Positions 26,363 to 35,755 of a DNA stretch of 64,000 bases are shown here, one piece after another. Source of the stretch: Dehalococcoides mccartyi 195 (GTDB taxonomy: Bacteria > Chloroflexota > Dehalococcoidia > Dehalococcoidales > Dehalococcoidaceae). Numbering within the stretch: the stretch's first letter is position 1; every line of letters starts with the position of its first letter. The stretch covers positions 744,001-808,000 of the forward strand of contig NC_002936.3 in assembly GCF_000011905.1 (NCBI RefSeq). The letters run 5' to 3'. Under the pieces are notes generated by a model. The model had not been told where the DNA came from. It searched no databases and was given only the letters and a program-made list of their open reading frames with translations. The position numbers and the translations under genes are program-made.

Positions 26363-27277
26363 ATGACTGATAACAAAGTACTCATGGAAACCGCCCTGCC
26401 GCTGCCTTCTTTTATTAAGGGTAAGGTGCGGGATACTTATCTGCTGGGTGATAAACTGCTTATCATTGCCAGTGACCGTATTTCAGCTTTTGATGTAATA
26501 TTGCCTGGCGGTATACCCGGCAAAGGGCGGGTGCTTAACCGTATCTCCTCATTCTGGTTTGAAAAAACCGCCCGCATAATACCCAATCATGTTATAGAGC
26601 TGGTTGAAGATGTAAGCTGTCTGGATAAATATTTGCCCCCGGAAGAACGCTTTCGTTACCCAGAATATTTGAGCGGCAGAAGCATGGTGGTCAAAAGGGT
26701 AAAGCGGGTTTCGGTGGAATGTGTGGTACGGGGTTACATTGCCGGCTCAGCCTGGAGTGAATATAAAAAGACGGGTACGGTAAATGGTATGCCCATGCCC
26801 AAAGGTCTTTTACAAAGCCAGGAGCTGCCCGAACCTATATTTACTCCTACTACCAAAGGTGAGGGCGAACATGACCATCCTATGACCATTGCCGAACTGG
26901 AAGCTATGGTTGGCAAAGAGCTGGCTGATAAACTGGCTGAAAAAAGCTTGGCACTTTATAAACTTGGGCGGGAATATGCCCGCCAAAGGGGTATTATTAT
27001 AGCTGACACCAAGTTTGAGTTTGGTCTGGACGGCTCAGAGCTTATCCTTATTGACGAAGCCCTTACCCCGGATTCCAGCCGTTTCTGGGATGAAAAGACT
27101 TATAGAGTAGGCGAAGCCCAGGATAGCTATGACAAACAGCCCGTGAGAGATTATCTGGAAGCTATCGGCTGGGATAAAGAGCCTCCAGGCCCGGTATTGC
27201 CGGATGAGGTTATCAAATCAACTACCCGCCGGTATGAATACGCGTATGAAAGAATAACCGGTATCAAACTGGTCTAG
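26363..27277 (+). CDS. purC: SAICAR synthetase
   Basis: A 304-residue PurC, closer to the longer yeast-like form than the 237-residue E. coli type. KGKVRDTYLLGDKLLIIASDRIS at the N-terminus covers the nucleotide loop (given here only as a positional guide, residues 14-35), VVRGYIAGSAWSEY follows, and IDEALTPDSSRFW is the metal-binding motif near residue 226. It is the last gene of the purD-purE-purB-purC run and is followed by a strong terminator. Confidence 0.95.
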   Translation: MTDNKVLMETALPLPSFIKGKVRDTYLLGDKLLIIASDRISAFDVILPGGIPGKGRVLNRISSFWFEKTARIIPNHVIELVEDVSCLDKYLPPEERFRYPEYLSGRSMVVKRVKRVSVECVVRGYIAGSAWSEYKKTGTVNGMPMPKGLLQSQELPEPIFTPTTKGEGEHDHPMTIAELEAMVGKELADKLAEKSLALYKLGREYARQRGIIIADTKFEFGLDGSELILIDEALTPDSSRFWDEKTYRVGEAQDSYDKQPVRDYLEAIGWDKEPPGPVLPDEVIKSTTRRYEYAYERITGIKLV

Positions 27278-27300
27278 CTGGGTTTCACATATCCAAAATA

Positions 27301-27326
27301 AAAAAGGGGCTTTTCGCCCCTTTTTT
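27301..27326. terminator. Bidirectional terminator between purC and hisB
   Basis: AAAAAGGGGC (27301-27310) and GCCCCTTTTT (27316-27325) pair perfectly around TTTTC. It serves both convergent operons. Confidence 0.92.
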
Positions 27327-27345
27327 ATTCTATAAACTATTTAAA

Positions 27346-27936
27346 TCAGTTTTCCAGCATGCCTTTGGTGCTGGGGGCAATGCCCTCACGTCTGGGGTCT
27401 AAACTGGTAGCTTTGTCCAGTGCCCGCGCCAGCGCTTTGAAAAGGGCTTCGGCCTTATGGTGGTCATTTGACCCATATAAAATACGGGCATGCAAATTAA
27501 GCCGCCCCTCAATGGCAAAGGTCTCCAGAAAATGTCTGACCAGGTCGGTGGGAAAACCGGTAAGGTCATTTTTGGAAAAGGGCAAGTCCACCACCGCATA
27601 TCCCCTGCCGCTCAGGTCCAAGGCCACTGTCGCCAAGGAATCATCCATAGGTACAGTGGCATCAGCCATCCGTACTATCCCCTTGCGTTCCCCCAAGGCC
27701 TCGTTAAAGGCTTTACCCAGCGTAAGCGCCACATCTTCCACCAGATGATGAATATCATCCCCGTTAGCGGAAACATTTATGTCAAATAAACCGTGCTTGG
27801 CCAGCTGAGAGAGCATATGGTCAAACAGCCTGACCCCGGTGCACATTTCAGCCTGACCGCTGCCATCCAGATTCAGGCTAAGGCTTATGGTGGTTTCGGT
27901 GGTCTGTCTTTTTATAGATGCTGTTCTCTTGGTCAT
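27346..27936 (-). CDS. hisB: Imidazoleglycerol-phosphate dehydratase
   Basis: A monofunctional HisB of 196 residues without the phosphatase domain. The paired metal motifs are [15 protein letters not shown] (near residue 63) and [16 protein letters not shown] (near 160). The start is ATG 27936, with GGGGGA six bases upstream and one base after the hisC stop. It is the last gene of the local his cluster; hisH, hisA, hisF and hisI are not in the window. Confidence 0.95.
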   Translation of the reverse strand: MTKRTASIKRQTTETTISLSLNLDGSGQAEMCTGVRLFDHMLSQLAKHGLFDINVSANGDDIHHLVEDVALTLGKAFNEALGERKGIVRMADATVPMDDSLATVALDLSGRGYAVVDLPFSKNDLTGFPTDLVRHFLETFAIEGRLNLHARILYGSNDHHKAEALFKALARALDKATSLDPRREGIAPSTKGMLEN

Positions 27937-27937
27937 G

Positions 27938-29014
27938 TTATTCCCCCATTTCCCCAAGCGCTTTTAACAGTGCGTCTGTATCTTCGGGCTTGCCCACTGA
28001 AAACCGCAGGCAGTTTTCCATCATTGGGGCATCAAAGCATCTTACCAAAATGCCCTGTGACTCCAGTGCCTGCTGAACATCTTTAGCCTTGCCTTTAAGC
28101 AGCTTGCACAAAATAAAGTTAGCCGCAGACGGATATGGTTTCAGCCAGCTAAATTTACTTAGTTCAGTATATAACCGTTTACGTTCATCCACAATCTTTT
28201 TTACAGTTTCCAGCATATATTCGCGCTGAAGCATAGTCTGGCGGACGGCTGCATCAGCCGCAATATTAACCGAATACGGGTCTTTGATACGTGAAAGGTA
28301 ATCTGCAATTACCGGCGGGAAAAGCCCGTAACCCACCCGCAGACCAGCCAGCCCTGCCCACTTAGAAAAGGTGCGCAGTATCATCAGGTTCGGGTAACTG
28401 GGCATATCCGTCACCATAGTCTGCCCGGTAAATTCGTAATAAGCTTCGTCAATTACAGTGGGTACGCCCAAATCCAGTATCTGCCGGATATCTTCTTTGC
28501 TTATGGCTGTGCCGGTGGGGTTATTGGGGGCGGCTATGAATATAAGCTTGGTTTTTGGGGTAAGTGCATTTTTAATGCCGCCGATATTTACATCATAACC
28601 GGCATCACGCGGCACATTGACCACGGTTCCGCGGTTCAAATCAGTATAAAACTTATACATGGCGAAAGTAGGCGGGCAGTTAATAACCTCATCTCCGGGG
28701 TTTATAAACAGCCGCAGCAGCAAGTCTATCAGTTGGTCAGAGCCCGCCCCGCAGATAATCTGCTCCATATTTACGCCTGTATATTCCGCCAGCAAACGGC
28801 GGATTTCAAATTGGGTGGCGTCAGGATAGATATGGTACTGGTCAAAGGTTGACATAGCCTTTTGGACAGTTGGCGCAGCCCCGTACAGGTTTTCATTGGC
28901 ATCCAGCTTGATTATCCGGTTTTTTGTCTTTACCAGTTCCGGTGCTTTGCAGGCAGAATAGCCGGCAAACCCTTCTAAATCTGTCCGTATGTATTTTTTC
29001 ATATCATATGTCAT
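27938..29014 (-). CDS. hisC: Histidinol-phosphate aminotransferase
   Basis: A fold-type I PLP aminotransferase of 358 residues. [11 protein letters not shown] near residue 37 is typical of HisC; the cofactor contacts are [17 protein letters not shown] and the Schiff-base Lys in [18 protein letters not shown]. The start is uncertain among GTG 29026, ATG 29014 and ATG 29002; 29014 is preferred for spacing. It transaminates imidazoleacetol phosphate with glutamate. Confidence 0.93.
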   Translation of the reverse strand: MTYDMKKYIRTDLEGFAGYSACKAPELVKTKNRIIKLDANENLYGAAPTVQKAMSTFDQYHIYPDATQFEIRRLLAEYTGVNMEQIICGAGSDQLIDLLLRLFINPGDEVINCPPTFAMYKFYTDLNRGTVVNVPRDAGYDVNIGGIKNALTPKTKLIFIAAPNNPTGTAISKEDIRQILDLGVPTVIDEAYYEFTGQTMVTDMPSYPNLMILRTFSKWAGLAGLRVGYGLFPPVIADYLSRIKDPYSVNIAADAAVRQTMLQREYMLETVKKIVDERKRLYTELSKFSWLKPYPSAANFILCKLLKGKAKDVQQALESQGILVRCFDAPMMENCLRFSVGKPEDTDALLKALGEMGE

Positions 29015-29026
29015 ATCAGTTCTCAC

Positions 29027-30337
29027 TTATTCCATCCGCTTTAAGGCGGCTTCGGCATGGCATTCCAGCCCTTCGGCTCTGGCAATAGTGACAGCGGCTT
29101 TCCCCAGCTTTGTCACTTCCTCTTTGCTCACGTTTACAATATCTATATATTTTACAAAATCCAGTATATTAAGCGGGGAACTGAAACGGGCAGTACCGGA
29201 GGTGGGCAAAGCATGGCTTGGCCCGGCTACATAATCCCCCATTACCACACTGGCTTTTTCCCCGTAGAAGATACAGCCAGCATGATTTATACGGGATAAA
29301 TACTGTTCTGAATCCTTTACCAGCAGGCATAAATGTTCGGTGGCATACATATTGGCCAGCTTAATGGCCTCATCCATATTATCCACAACCGCAATCAGCC
29401 CGTTGTCCCTTAAAGACTGCCGGATAATATCCTTTCGGGCACAGCTACCAGCTTTTGTCTCCACAATATCATTCACCCGTTTTGCCAGTTCCGCAGATGT
29501 AGTCACCATAATAGGCGAAGCCAGTACGTCATGTTCGGCCTGGGCCAGTATGTCCGAGGCACAGTATTCGGCATTTGCATACTGGTCAGCCAGTATCAAT
29601 ACCTCGCTAGGGCCCTGAAGCCCGTCAATATCCACTACCCCGAATACGGCTTTTTTGGCAAGTGTAACAAATATATTACCCGGCCCGCATATCTTGTCTA
29701 CTTTGGGAATAGATTTGGTGCCGAAAGCAAGCGCTGCCACCGCCTGAGCACCGCCGCAGGCAAACACCTTGTCTACTCCGGCTATATAAGCGGCAGCCAG
29801 AGTGGGCGCAGGTATTTTTCCGTCTGCTCCCGGCGGAGTCACCAGTATTATTTCATCTACCCCGGCTTCCTTGGCCGGAATAGCAGTCATCAACACAGTT
29901 GACGGGTAAAAAGCTTTGCCGCCGGGTACATACAAGCCTACCCTTTCCAGCGGGCGGATAAGCTGTTTGCCCTGCATAATTTCAGCTGCTTTCCAGACAG
30001 CCTCTTTCTGAAAGTGGTGATAAGCCCGCACCTGAGTGGCGGCAAGTTTCAGTGCTTCAAATAGTTCGGCAGGTATTTCACCAGCGGCCTGCTTTATTTC
30101 GGCTGGGCTTACCTCAAGTTTTGAAATAGCGGCACGGTCAAACTTCAGGGTATACTCTAAAACAGCTTTGTCACCCTGTTTGCGTATATCGTCAATTATG
30201 CCGTTTACAGCCTTTTCGGGGTCAACCCCCAGCCGTTTGGCAAGTTCGGCCCTCTGGGTTTCGTCCAGAAAGAACCCGGCTTTATCCCGGCGGGAGAGCC
30301 TTTTTTCTGCTGGGGCAAACCCGCGGATTATTTCCAT
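29027..30337 (-). CDS. hisD: Histidinol dehydrogenase
   Basis: A 436-residue HisD with YVPGGKAFYPSTVLM near residue 134, the NAD and zinc region DGLQGPSEVLILAD and AEHD, and the C-terminal GCIFYGEKASVVMGDYVAG with the catalytic acid and zinc ligands, followed by GPSHALPT. It performs the last two steps of histidine synthesis. It lies 6 bases downstream of hisG and 12 upstream of the chosen hisC start. Confidence 0.96.
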   Translation of the reverse strand: MEIIRGFAPAEKRLSRRDKAGFFLDETQRAELAKRLGVDPEKAVNGIIDDIRKQGDKAVLEYTLKFDRAAISKLEVSPAEIKQAAGEIPAELFEALKLAATQVRAYHHFQKEAVWKAAEIMQGKQLIRPLERVGLYVPGGKAFYPSTVLMTAIPAKEAGVDEIILVTPPGADGKIPAPTLAAAYIAGVDKVFACGGAQAVAALAFGTKSIPKVDKICGPGNIFVTLAKKAVFGVVDIDGLQGPSEVLILADQYANAEYCASDILAQAEHDVLASPIMVTTSAELAKRVNDIVETKAGSCARKDIIRQSLRDNGLIAVVDNMDEAIKLANMYATEHLCLLVKDSEQYLSRINHAGCIFYGEKASVVMGDYVAGPSHALPTSGTARFSSPLNILDFVKYIDIVNVSKEEVTKLGKAAVTIARAEGLECHAEAALKRME

Positions 30338-30343
30338 TTTACT

Positions 30344-31750
30344 TTAGGCCTCCAATGCCTTTTTAAGCATACTTATTACCGTGTTTATCCGTTCGCTCTT
30401 GGCGGCGGAAACTACGCTCTGGTAGTTGGCTATAACACAGGCGGTAGATTCAAATAAAGTATCTATTATTTTCAAGTTATGGCGGGCAATAGTGCCGCCG
30501 GTTTCGGTATTTTCCACCAGCATATCGGCATCTTCCGGCAGAAAAGCCTCAGTAGCCCCCCAGGTAGGAACAATGCGGTAATGCCCCAGGTGGTTGCTTC
30601 TGGCGTAAAAGTCAGAAATGTTGGTATATTCGGAAGCTATCCGCATTTCGCGGCTGCCGCAGTAATCTTTCAGTTCGTCCAGATTGGAAACCGGCACATC
30701 GTTATGCACCACCGCCACCAGTTTCACCCAGCCGTATTTCAAATCCAGCAGTTCCTTTACCGGGCTGGTCGGGAACTGGTAAAGATGGTCAGTCAGCCAG
30801 TCACGCCCGGTAATAGCCAGGTCAAAATTGCCGTTGGCTACCTGTATGGGCATATCCTGCGGGCGGATTACCTTTACCGCAATGCCGTTTATGCCGAATG
30901 CCGGACGGTGATTGCCCGTGGCAGATGGATAGTCTTCAATAGCTATCCCTGCGGCATCCAGTATCTTGCGGACATGGGGCTGCTGATGCCCGTCAGGCAG
31001 TGCCAAACGCACAGTATCATCAGGCATATCCAGAAAAGATGGCTGGCAGCCATTTACTGGTTCAATCTTAATATCTTCTGCTTTGGGTTCAACATACCGG
31101 CTGATATTTGCCATTACAGATGAAATAGCCCCGCTCAGATCTTTTTCTTCAAGGCTCTGGCTGTTGGCTATCAGATAGGCTTTAAAATCCAGCACTTTGG
31201 CGATGGAACGCAGATTCTTTTTAGCCAGGTCCGCTTCGGACTTGCGCGGCAGAATAACCACTTCAGCGGTATCCGGCGGATAAGCCTCTGCCGAACCCCA
31301 AAGCGGGAAAATACTGAAATTTTTAAGCCGCAGCTGCATGGCAAATGCCTCGGCGATATTCGGGTATTCGCTGGCTATGCGTATGCGGGTACTGCAGGCG
31401 GAAAGCGCCGCCAGGCTGTCATACGGGCTGTTTACAGCCGTTGCCGCATATAAAGCGCCATGCCCATAGCCCAGATTTTTCAGTTTGACTATACTACTGG
31501 AAGGGTAACGTGAAGTCAGTTCGGTAAGCCAGTCTGCCCCGCAGACACCCAAATCATAGTTGCCTATGGCCAGCTGAATGGGTATATCCTTCTCGTGAAA
31601 TATTTTGGCGGACATTTCCGGGTTGGAAACTGATTTAAAGCAGTATATTTTAGCCTTATCCACATATCCGTCAAGCCCCCACTGGCTTTTTTCCAGCAGG
31701 GCTTTGGTATCACCAAGTAATCTGCCTTTTGGCAGAGCCACTCTAAGCAT
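30344..31750 (-). CDS. hisG: Tandem two-domain ATP phosphoribosyltransferase (HisG-HisG)
   Basis: HisG condenses ATP and PRPP, the first step of histidine synthesis. Short HisG is about 210 residues; this one is 468 and holds two HisG domains, residues 1-217 and about 246-468. Both halves repeat DIPIQLAIGNYDLGVCGADWL / DMPIQVANGNFDLAITGRDWL and RIASEY(P/T)NI. Only the N half keeps ALPKGRL; only the C half keeps the PRPP loop (ENTETGGT), which the N half has replaced by ILPRKSEAD. It overlaps hisZ by 8 bases. The start ATG 31750 is favoured; GTG 31759 is possible. Confidence 0.9.
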   Translation of the reverse strand: MLRVALPKGRLLGDTKALLEKSQWGLDGYVDKAKIYCFKSVSNPEMSAKIFHEKDIPIQLAIGNYDLGVCGADWLTELTSRYPSSSIVKLKNLGYGHGALYAATAVNSPYDSLAALSACSTRIRIASEYPNIAEAFAMQLRLKNFSIFPLWGSAEAYPPDTAEVVILPRKSEADLAKKNLRSIAKVLDFKAYLIANSQSLEEKDLSGAISSVMANISRYVEPKAEDIKIEPVNGCQPSFLDMPDDTVRLALPDGHQQPHVRKILDAAGIAIEDYPSATGNHRPAFGINGIAVKVIRPQDMPIQVANGNFDLAITGRDWLTDHLYQFPTSPVKELLDLKYGWVKLVAVVHNDVPVSNLDELKDYCGSREMRIASEYTNISDFYARSNHLGHYRIVPTWGATEAFLPEDADMLVENTETGGTIARHNLKIIDTLFESTACVIANYQSVVSAAKSERINTVISMLKKALEA

Positions 31751-32981
31751 CTTCTTCACCGCTTAGCAGGCATATTACCTCGGCCTGATTTTTAAACTCT
31801 GTGGTTTTGTCTTCAATCAGGTCTGTTACTTCATAGCTGTCAGCCGCTTTAACCGTAACCGCCCAGCCATAAGCGGCCGTATCCACACCGGGGTAAAAAA
31901 GCTCAGCGCTTATGCCGCACTCGCGAATAAGGTTAGCCATTTCGTAGGCATTTTTAAGGTTATCACCTTCATATTTTATAAGTATTTTTTCTTCTACCAT
32001 GTCATACATATCTTCGGCATCTATCATAGGTATAAGGCGGTTCAGATACAAAGCAAACCCGGCTGCCGGTTTGTCAGGACCGCCCAGCAGGGGGATAAGC
32101 TTGTCATAGCGGCCGCCGCCGCCCACGTGTTCGCCGTTTACGAACAAATGGAAAATTACCCCGGTATAGTATTCAAAACCTTTACCGGAGGCAAGGTCTA
32201 TCTGGTAGCTGACACCCAGCTTATCCAGTACGTCTACCCCGGCAATAAAATCATTTAGGGGTTCTTCCAGGTCACCGCCGGCAGCCCCGGCCATGGCCAT
32301 TACATTTTTCAGGAAAGCGGCTGAAGTGCCCTTGTTTTCCATCAGGAGCTTCAGGGTGCGGAAAAGCTCAGGCTTTTCGGCCTCAAGCCTGCTCATCAGG
32401 GCAACGTCCCCATCCAGCAGCTGATCAAATATTTTATGCTGTTCATCAGCATTCGGCTCAAGCTGGGCCAGCACCGCTTTTATAAGCTGGGAATGGGAAA
32501 GCCTTAGCTCCACGTCTTCAAAACCCAGTCTGGACAGGGTTTCCAACGCCAGCGTAATCAGCTCTGCATTAGCTTCCGAACCGGTAACGCCGATAATTTC
32601 AGCCCCCAGCTGCCAGTTTTCGCGGGATTTTTTGCCTGTTTCATCAAAGCGGAAAATATTGGAGGTATAGCACAAACGGGCAACTTCCATTTCCTGGAGG
32701 TTGTCTATATAAAGTCTGGCAGCCGGTATAGTGCCGTCCGGCCGCAGTACCACCCTTTCGCCGCTCCAGCCGTCCCAGTCCAAAAAGGAATATACCCTTT
32801 TAAGCATCTGGGGGGTAAGTGTGCCGCTTGAGGTAAACAGGCTTAGGTATTCCAGCATGGGGGTACGCACTTCTTCGTAACCCCAGGTAATGCAACTGTC
32901 ATGGAAAATGCTTTCTATATACCTGAACCGAAGCATATCTTCGGGCAATAAATCACTGCAGCCTTTACAACGCGCAATCAT
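31743..32981 (-). CDS. hisZ: ATP phosphoribosyltransferase regulatory subunit
   Basis: HisZ is a histidyl-tRNA synthetase paralogue that binds short HisG and makes it histidine-sensitive. The 412-residue protein has class II motif 2 (VVLRPDGTIPAARLY, near residue 79), the histidine-site region GKGFEYYTGVIFH and motif 3 with GGGGRYDKLIPLLGG. Unlike many HisZ it keeps a C-terminal anticodon-domain-like segment (KILIKYEGDNLKNAYEMANL onward). Gene context beside hisG, and not sequence alone, decides against HisRS. Confidence 0.88.
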   Translation of the reverse strand: MIARCKGCSDLLPEDMLRFRYIESIFHDSCITWGYEEVRTPMLEYLSLFTSSGTLTPQMLKRVYSFLDWDGWSGERVVLRPDGTIPAARLYIDNLQEMEVARLCYTSNIFRFDETGKKSRENWQLGAEIIGVTGSEANAELITLALETLSRLGFEDVELRLSHSQLIKAVLAQLEPNADEQHKIFDQLLDGDVALMSRLEAEKPELFRTLKLLMENKGTSAAFLKNVMAMAGAAGGDLEEPLNDFIAGVDVLDKLGVSYQIDLASGKGFEYYTGVIFHLFVNGEHVGGGGRYDKLIPLLGGPDKPAAGFALYLNRLIPMIDAEDMYDMVEEKILIKYEGDNLKNAYEMANLIRECGISAELFYPGVDTAAYGWAVTVKAADSYEVTDLIEDKTTEFKNQAEVICLLSGEEDA

Positions 32982-33013
32982 GTTCTTCTACTCCGTTTAA
33001 AGTTAGTCTGTAG

Positions 33014-33042
33014 ATTTTACAATACCCGGCCTGACCAAGCAA
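33014..33042 (-). promoter_or_regulatory. Promoter of the his operon
   Basis: On the minus strand, TTGCTT (complement of 33037-33042), 17-bp spacer, TAAAAT (complement of 33014-33019), about 33 bases before the hisZ ATG. Confidence 0.5.
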
Positions 33043-33057
33043 ATAGTAGTAAAGTTA

Positions 33058-33087
33058 TTGAAATATTATACCTTAAAGCAATATACT
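33058..33087 (+). promoter_or_regulatory. Promoter of the NfeD-SPFH pair
   Basis: TTGAAA (33058-33063), 18-bp spacer, TATACT (33082-33087), 35 bases before the chosen start. Confidence 0.6.
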
Positions 33088-33122
33088 TTAGTCGTCTTGT
33101 ATTGGCCGGCAAAGGAGTAAGT

Positions 33123-33413
33123 ATGAGCTGGTATTGGATAGTCCCTTTAATAATTATAGCTGTACTGGTAATAATTTTTGTGGTAAATCAGGTGGTCAGC
33201 GCCCACCTAAAACAGGCTGCCACCGGCAAAGAAGAGCTGTACGGCAAAAAAGCTCTGGTAAAAACCCCGCTCAACCCCGAAGGCAAAGTGCTGTATGACG
33301 GGGAGATATGGGCGGCGCATATTGAAAACGGCTCTGCCGAAGTGGGACAGGAAGTAGTAATAGTACGTCTGGAAGGACTGAAATTGTACGTCAAAATGGA
33401 AAGGAGTGAATAA
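33123..33413 (+). CDS. NfeD-like membrane protein
   Basis: A 96-residue protein with one N-terminal membrane segment (residues about 4-24) and a C-terminal small beta-barrel (OB-like) domain of the NfeD family: KKALVKTPLNPEGKVLYDGEIWAA then VGQEVVIVRLEGLKLYVK. The start is ATG 33123, with AAAGGAG five bases upstream. It precedes an SPFH protein with no gap, the usual NfeD/stomatin pairing at membrane microdomains. Confidence 0.88.
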   Translation: MSWYWIVPLIIIAVLVIIFVVNQVVSAHLKQAATGKEELYGKKALVKTPLNPEGKVLYDGEIWAAHIENGSAEVGQEVVIVRLEGLKLYVKMERSE

Positions 33414-34217
33414 ATGGAGGAAACCCTGAACACTTTAATAACGGTCGGGGTGGTTCTGGTTATACTGCTGCTGATACTCAGTATGGCCGTCAAGGTAGTT
33501 GCCGAATACGAACGGGGTGTCATATTCCGGCTGGGGCGGCTTATCGGCGGCAAAGGGCCGGGTTTATTTTTCCTTATCCCCTTTGTAGACCGTATGGTAA
33601 AGGTTGACCTGCGGGTAGTCACTATGGATGTACCCGGACAGGAAGTCATTACCCGTGATAATGTCACCGTAAGGGTTAACGCCGTGGTTTATTTCAGAGT
33701 GGTAGACCCTGAAGCCTCGGTGGTGAAAGTGGTTGACCATTACCGGGCTACTTCCCAGATTTCCCAGACTACCCTCAGGAATGTACTTGGCCAGTCAGAG
33801 CTTGACGAACTGCTCTCCCAGCGTGAAAAACTGAACCAGATACTTCAGCAGATTATAGATGAAGCCACTGCCCCGTGGGGTGTCAAGGTCAGCATTGTAG
33901 AAATAAAAGAAGTGGAACTGCCCGAAGCTATGAAACGGTCTATGGCTGCTCAGGCTGAAGCCGAGCGGGTACGCCGCGCCAAGATTATTCATGCCGAAGG
34001 TGAAATGCAGGCTTCCCAGAAACTGGCTCAGGCCGGCAAGGTTATTGCCAAAGAGCCGGTCAGCCTCCAGCTGCGTTACCTGCAAACCATGACCGAAATT
34101 GCTTCAGAACACTCTAACACTATAATTTTCCCTGTGCCGGTAGACCTTATCAGCATGTTCATGGATAAGGGTAAAGGCATGATGAACCCCAAGACTGAAA
34201 AAGACACTAAAGAATAG
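33414..34217 (+). CDS. SPFH/stomatin-like (slipin) membrane protein
   Basis: A 267-residue slipin with an N-terminal membrane anchor (residues about 7-27), the SPFH start [19 protein letters not shown], and a coiled-coil tail ([22 protein letters not shown]). Family members form oligomeric rings that organise membrane proteins. No protease partner of the long NfeD type is present; the upstream small NfeD protein fills that role. Confidence 0.93.
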   Translation: MEETLNTLITVGVVLVILLLILSMAVKVVAEYERGVIFRLGRLIGGKGPGLFFLIPFVDRMVKVDLRVVTMDVPGQEVITRDNVTVRVNAVVYFRVVDPEASVVKVVDHYRATSQISQTTLRNVLGQSELDELLSQREKLNQILQQIIDEATAPWGVKVSIVEIKEVELPEAMKRSMAAQAEAERVRRAKIIHAEGEMQASQKLAQAGKVIAKEPVSLQLRYLQTMTEIASEHSNTIIFPVPVDLISMFMDKGKGMMNPKTEKDTKE

Positions 34218-34239
34218 CTTTTTACCGTCATGTAAATTA

Positions 34240-34269
34240 GAAGGCCTGCTTTTAGAGCAGGCCTTCTTT
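34240..34269 (+). terminator. Terminator after the SPFH gene
   Basis: GAAGGCCTGCT (34240-34250) pairs with AGCAGGCCTTC (34256-34266) around TTTAG, an 11-bp stem, followed by TTTATATATT. Confidence 0.82.
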
Positions 34270-34289
34270 ATATATTAGTGTATTAAATA

Positions 34290-35078
34290 TCATTCCGCAT
34301 GCCGCAGGCTTACATCACCCGCCACTATATGCACCAGATTACCGTCTGCCAGCCGTATTTTCAGACTGCCGTCCGGAACTACGCTTTCCACAATACCCCG
34401 GTAAGTATCTTTGCCGCTTGTTACGTCTACCTCTTTACCCAGAGTAATCAAGCGTTTTCTCCACATTTCAAAAATGCACTCGCCATATTCGTTCAGGCCC
34501 AGATACAGCCTTTCAAATTCATGCAGAAAGCTCACTATCAGCTTTTCACAGCTGACAGGTTTGCCGGTATGGTTTATCAGGCTGGTGGCAATACCCTTTA
34601 GCTCGGGGTATGACTGCATATCTGTATTTACGTTTATACCCAGCCCCACCGTACTGAAGTTTACCTGCCCGTCACGTATATCATTTTCCACCAGCATACC
34701 GCACACTTTCTTGCCGTCTATCAGGATATCATTCGGCCATTTAAGCTCACCAATCAGGCCGGTGGTATTCTCTATGGCAAAGCTGACTGCCAGCGAAGCA
34801 GCCATTATCAGGCGGGAAAGCTGATTTTGATTCGGGCGCAGTATCAGGGACATATAGATATTACCCTGGGGCGATACCCATAGTCTTTTCAGGCGTCCAT
34901 GCCCCTCGGTTTGTTTTCCGGTTATTACCAAAGTACCCTCCTGGGAACCTTTGCGTGCCATATCCATAGCGGTTGTCTGGGTAGATGCAGTTTCGGGCAG
35001 ATATATTATTTCCCTGCCCATAAGACAGGTATGCAAATTATTCTTAATATCACTTAGGGAAATAACAGGTTCATCCAT
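34290..35078 (-). CDS. birA: Biotin-[acetyl-CoA carboxylase] ligase
   Basis: A 262-residue biotin ligase with PETASTQTTAMDMA, the biotinyl-AMP loop GKQTEGHGRLKRLWVSP (near residue 57), LKWPNDILIDGKKVCGMLVE and GLGINVN, then a C-terminal SH3-like domain. It lacks the N-terminal DNA-binding domain of E. coli BirA, so it cannot be a repressor of that type. The start is ATG 35078 with GGAGA upstream; ATG 35090 is too close to its purine-rich site. Confidence 0.93.
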   Translation of the reverse strand: MDEPVISLSDIKNNLHTCLMGREIIYLPETASTQTTAMDMARKGSQEGTLVITGKQTEGHGRLKRLWVSPQGNIYMSLILRPNQNQLSRLIMAASLAVSFAIENTTGLIGELKWPNDILIDGKKVCGMLVENDIRDGQVNFSTVGLGINVNTDMQSYPELKGIATSLINHTGKPVSCEKLIVSFLHEFERLYLGLNEYGECIFEMWRKRLITLGKEVDVTSGKDTYRGIVESVVPDGSLKIRLADGNLVHIVAGDVSLRHAE

Positions 35079-35168
35079 ATGCTTCTCCATCTCCCCTAAA
35101 GTGTCTGGACTTTAGGCCGGAACCGTTATATTATACAACAATAAGCACGTCTGAGGAGTAAACTTGTT

Positions 35169-35720
35169 ATGCCTGCCAGCCCGCTGGAAGAATATAACCG
35201 CAAACGTGATTTTAATAAAACCGCCGAACCGTCAGGGACAAAAAGCCCGCCATCCGCTAACCCCGTGTTTGTTGTGCAAAAACATCTTGCCAGCCATTTG
35301 CATTATGATTTCAGGCTGGAAATTGACGGTGTATTAAAGTCATGGGCTGTGCCCAAAGGACCGTCTGCCAGTCCCAAAGAAAAAAGGCTGGCGGTTGCCA
35401 CCGAAGACCACCCCATGCAGTATGCCTCTTTTGAAGGGGTAATACCGGCCGGGGAATATGGTGCCGGTAAAGTTATAGTCTGGGACAGGGGCACTTTTCA
35501 GAACCTGAAAGACGGCAAAACACTGGAGGAATCTTACAGCACAGGGCATCTAGTTATAAACCTTCAAGGTGAAAAACTTAAAGGCGGTTATTCGCTTTTG
35601 CGGACTAAAATGGGCTGGCTGATGGTCAAGATGGAAGACGAGTTTGCCCGCCCTTTGTCAGATATACTTAACGAACAGCCTGCTTCAGTAATAAGCGGCA
35701 GGCTGGTAGAAGAAATTTAG
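35169..35720 (+). CDS. LigD-type 3'-phosphoesterase domain protein, stand-alone
   Basis: A 183-residue protein matching the phosphoesterase domain of LigD: FVVQKHLASHLHYDFRLE with the metal His/Asp set (near residues 40-57), then KSWAVPKGPS, AVATEDHPMQYASFEGVIP and GAGKVIVWDRG. The domain trims 3'-phosphates and 3'-ribonucleotides from DNA ends. No Ku, polymerase or ligase domain is nearby. Free-standing copies are known in some archaea and Chloroflexi. It is followed 35 bases later by an ABC ATPase gene. Confidence 0.9.
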   Translation: MPASPLEEYNRKRDFNKTAEPSGTKSPPSANPVFVVQKHLASHLHYDFRLEIDGVLKSWAVPKGPSASPKEKRLAVATEDHPMQYASFEGVIPAGEYGAGKVIVWDRGTFQNLKDGKTLEESYSTGHLVINLQGEKLKGGYSLLRTKMGWLMVKMEDEFARPLSDILNEQPASVISGRLVEEI

Positions 35721-35755
35721 TTTAGCCGGGTTTAAACCATACCGGGGAGTAGTCT

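Noticed and set aside
30479-31123. 214-codon frame opposite hisG
   Set aside because: Antisense to the tandem HisG and without features of its own.
31743-32981. Histidyl-tRNA synthetase instead of HisZ
   Set aside because: The retained C-terminal domain raised the question, but the position directly before hisG in a his operon and the altered histidine-site motif favour HisZ; a full-length HisRS elsewhere would settle it.
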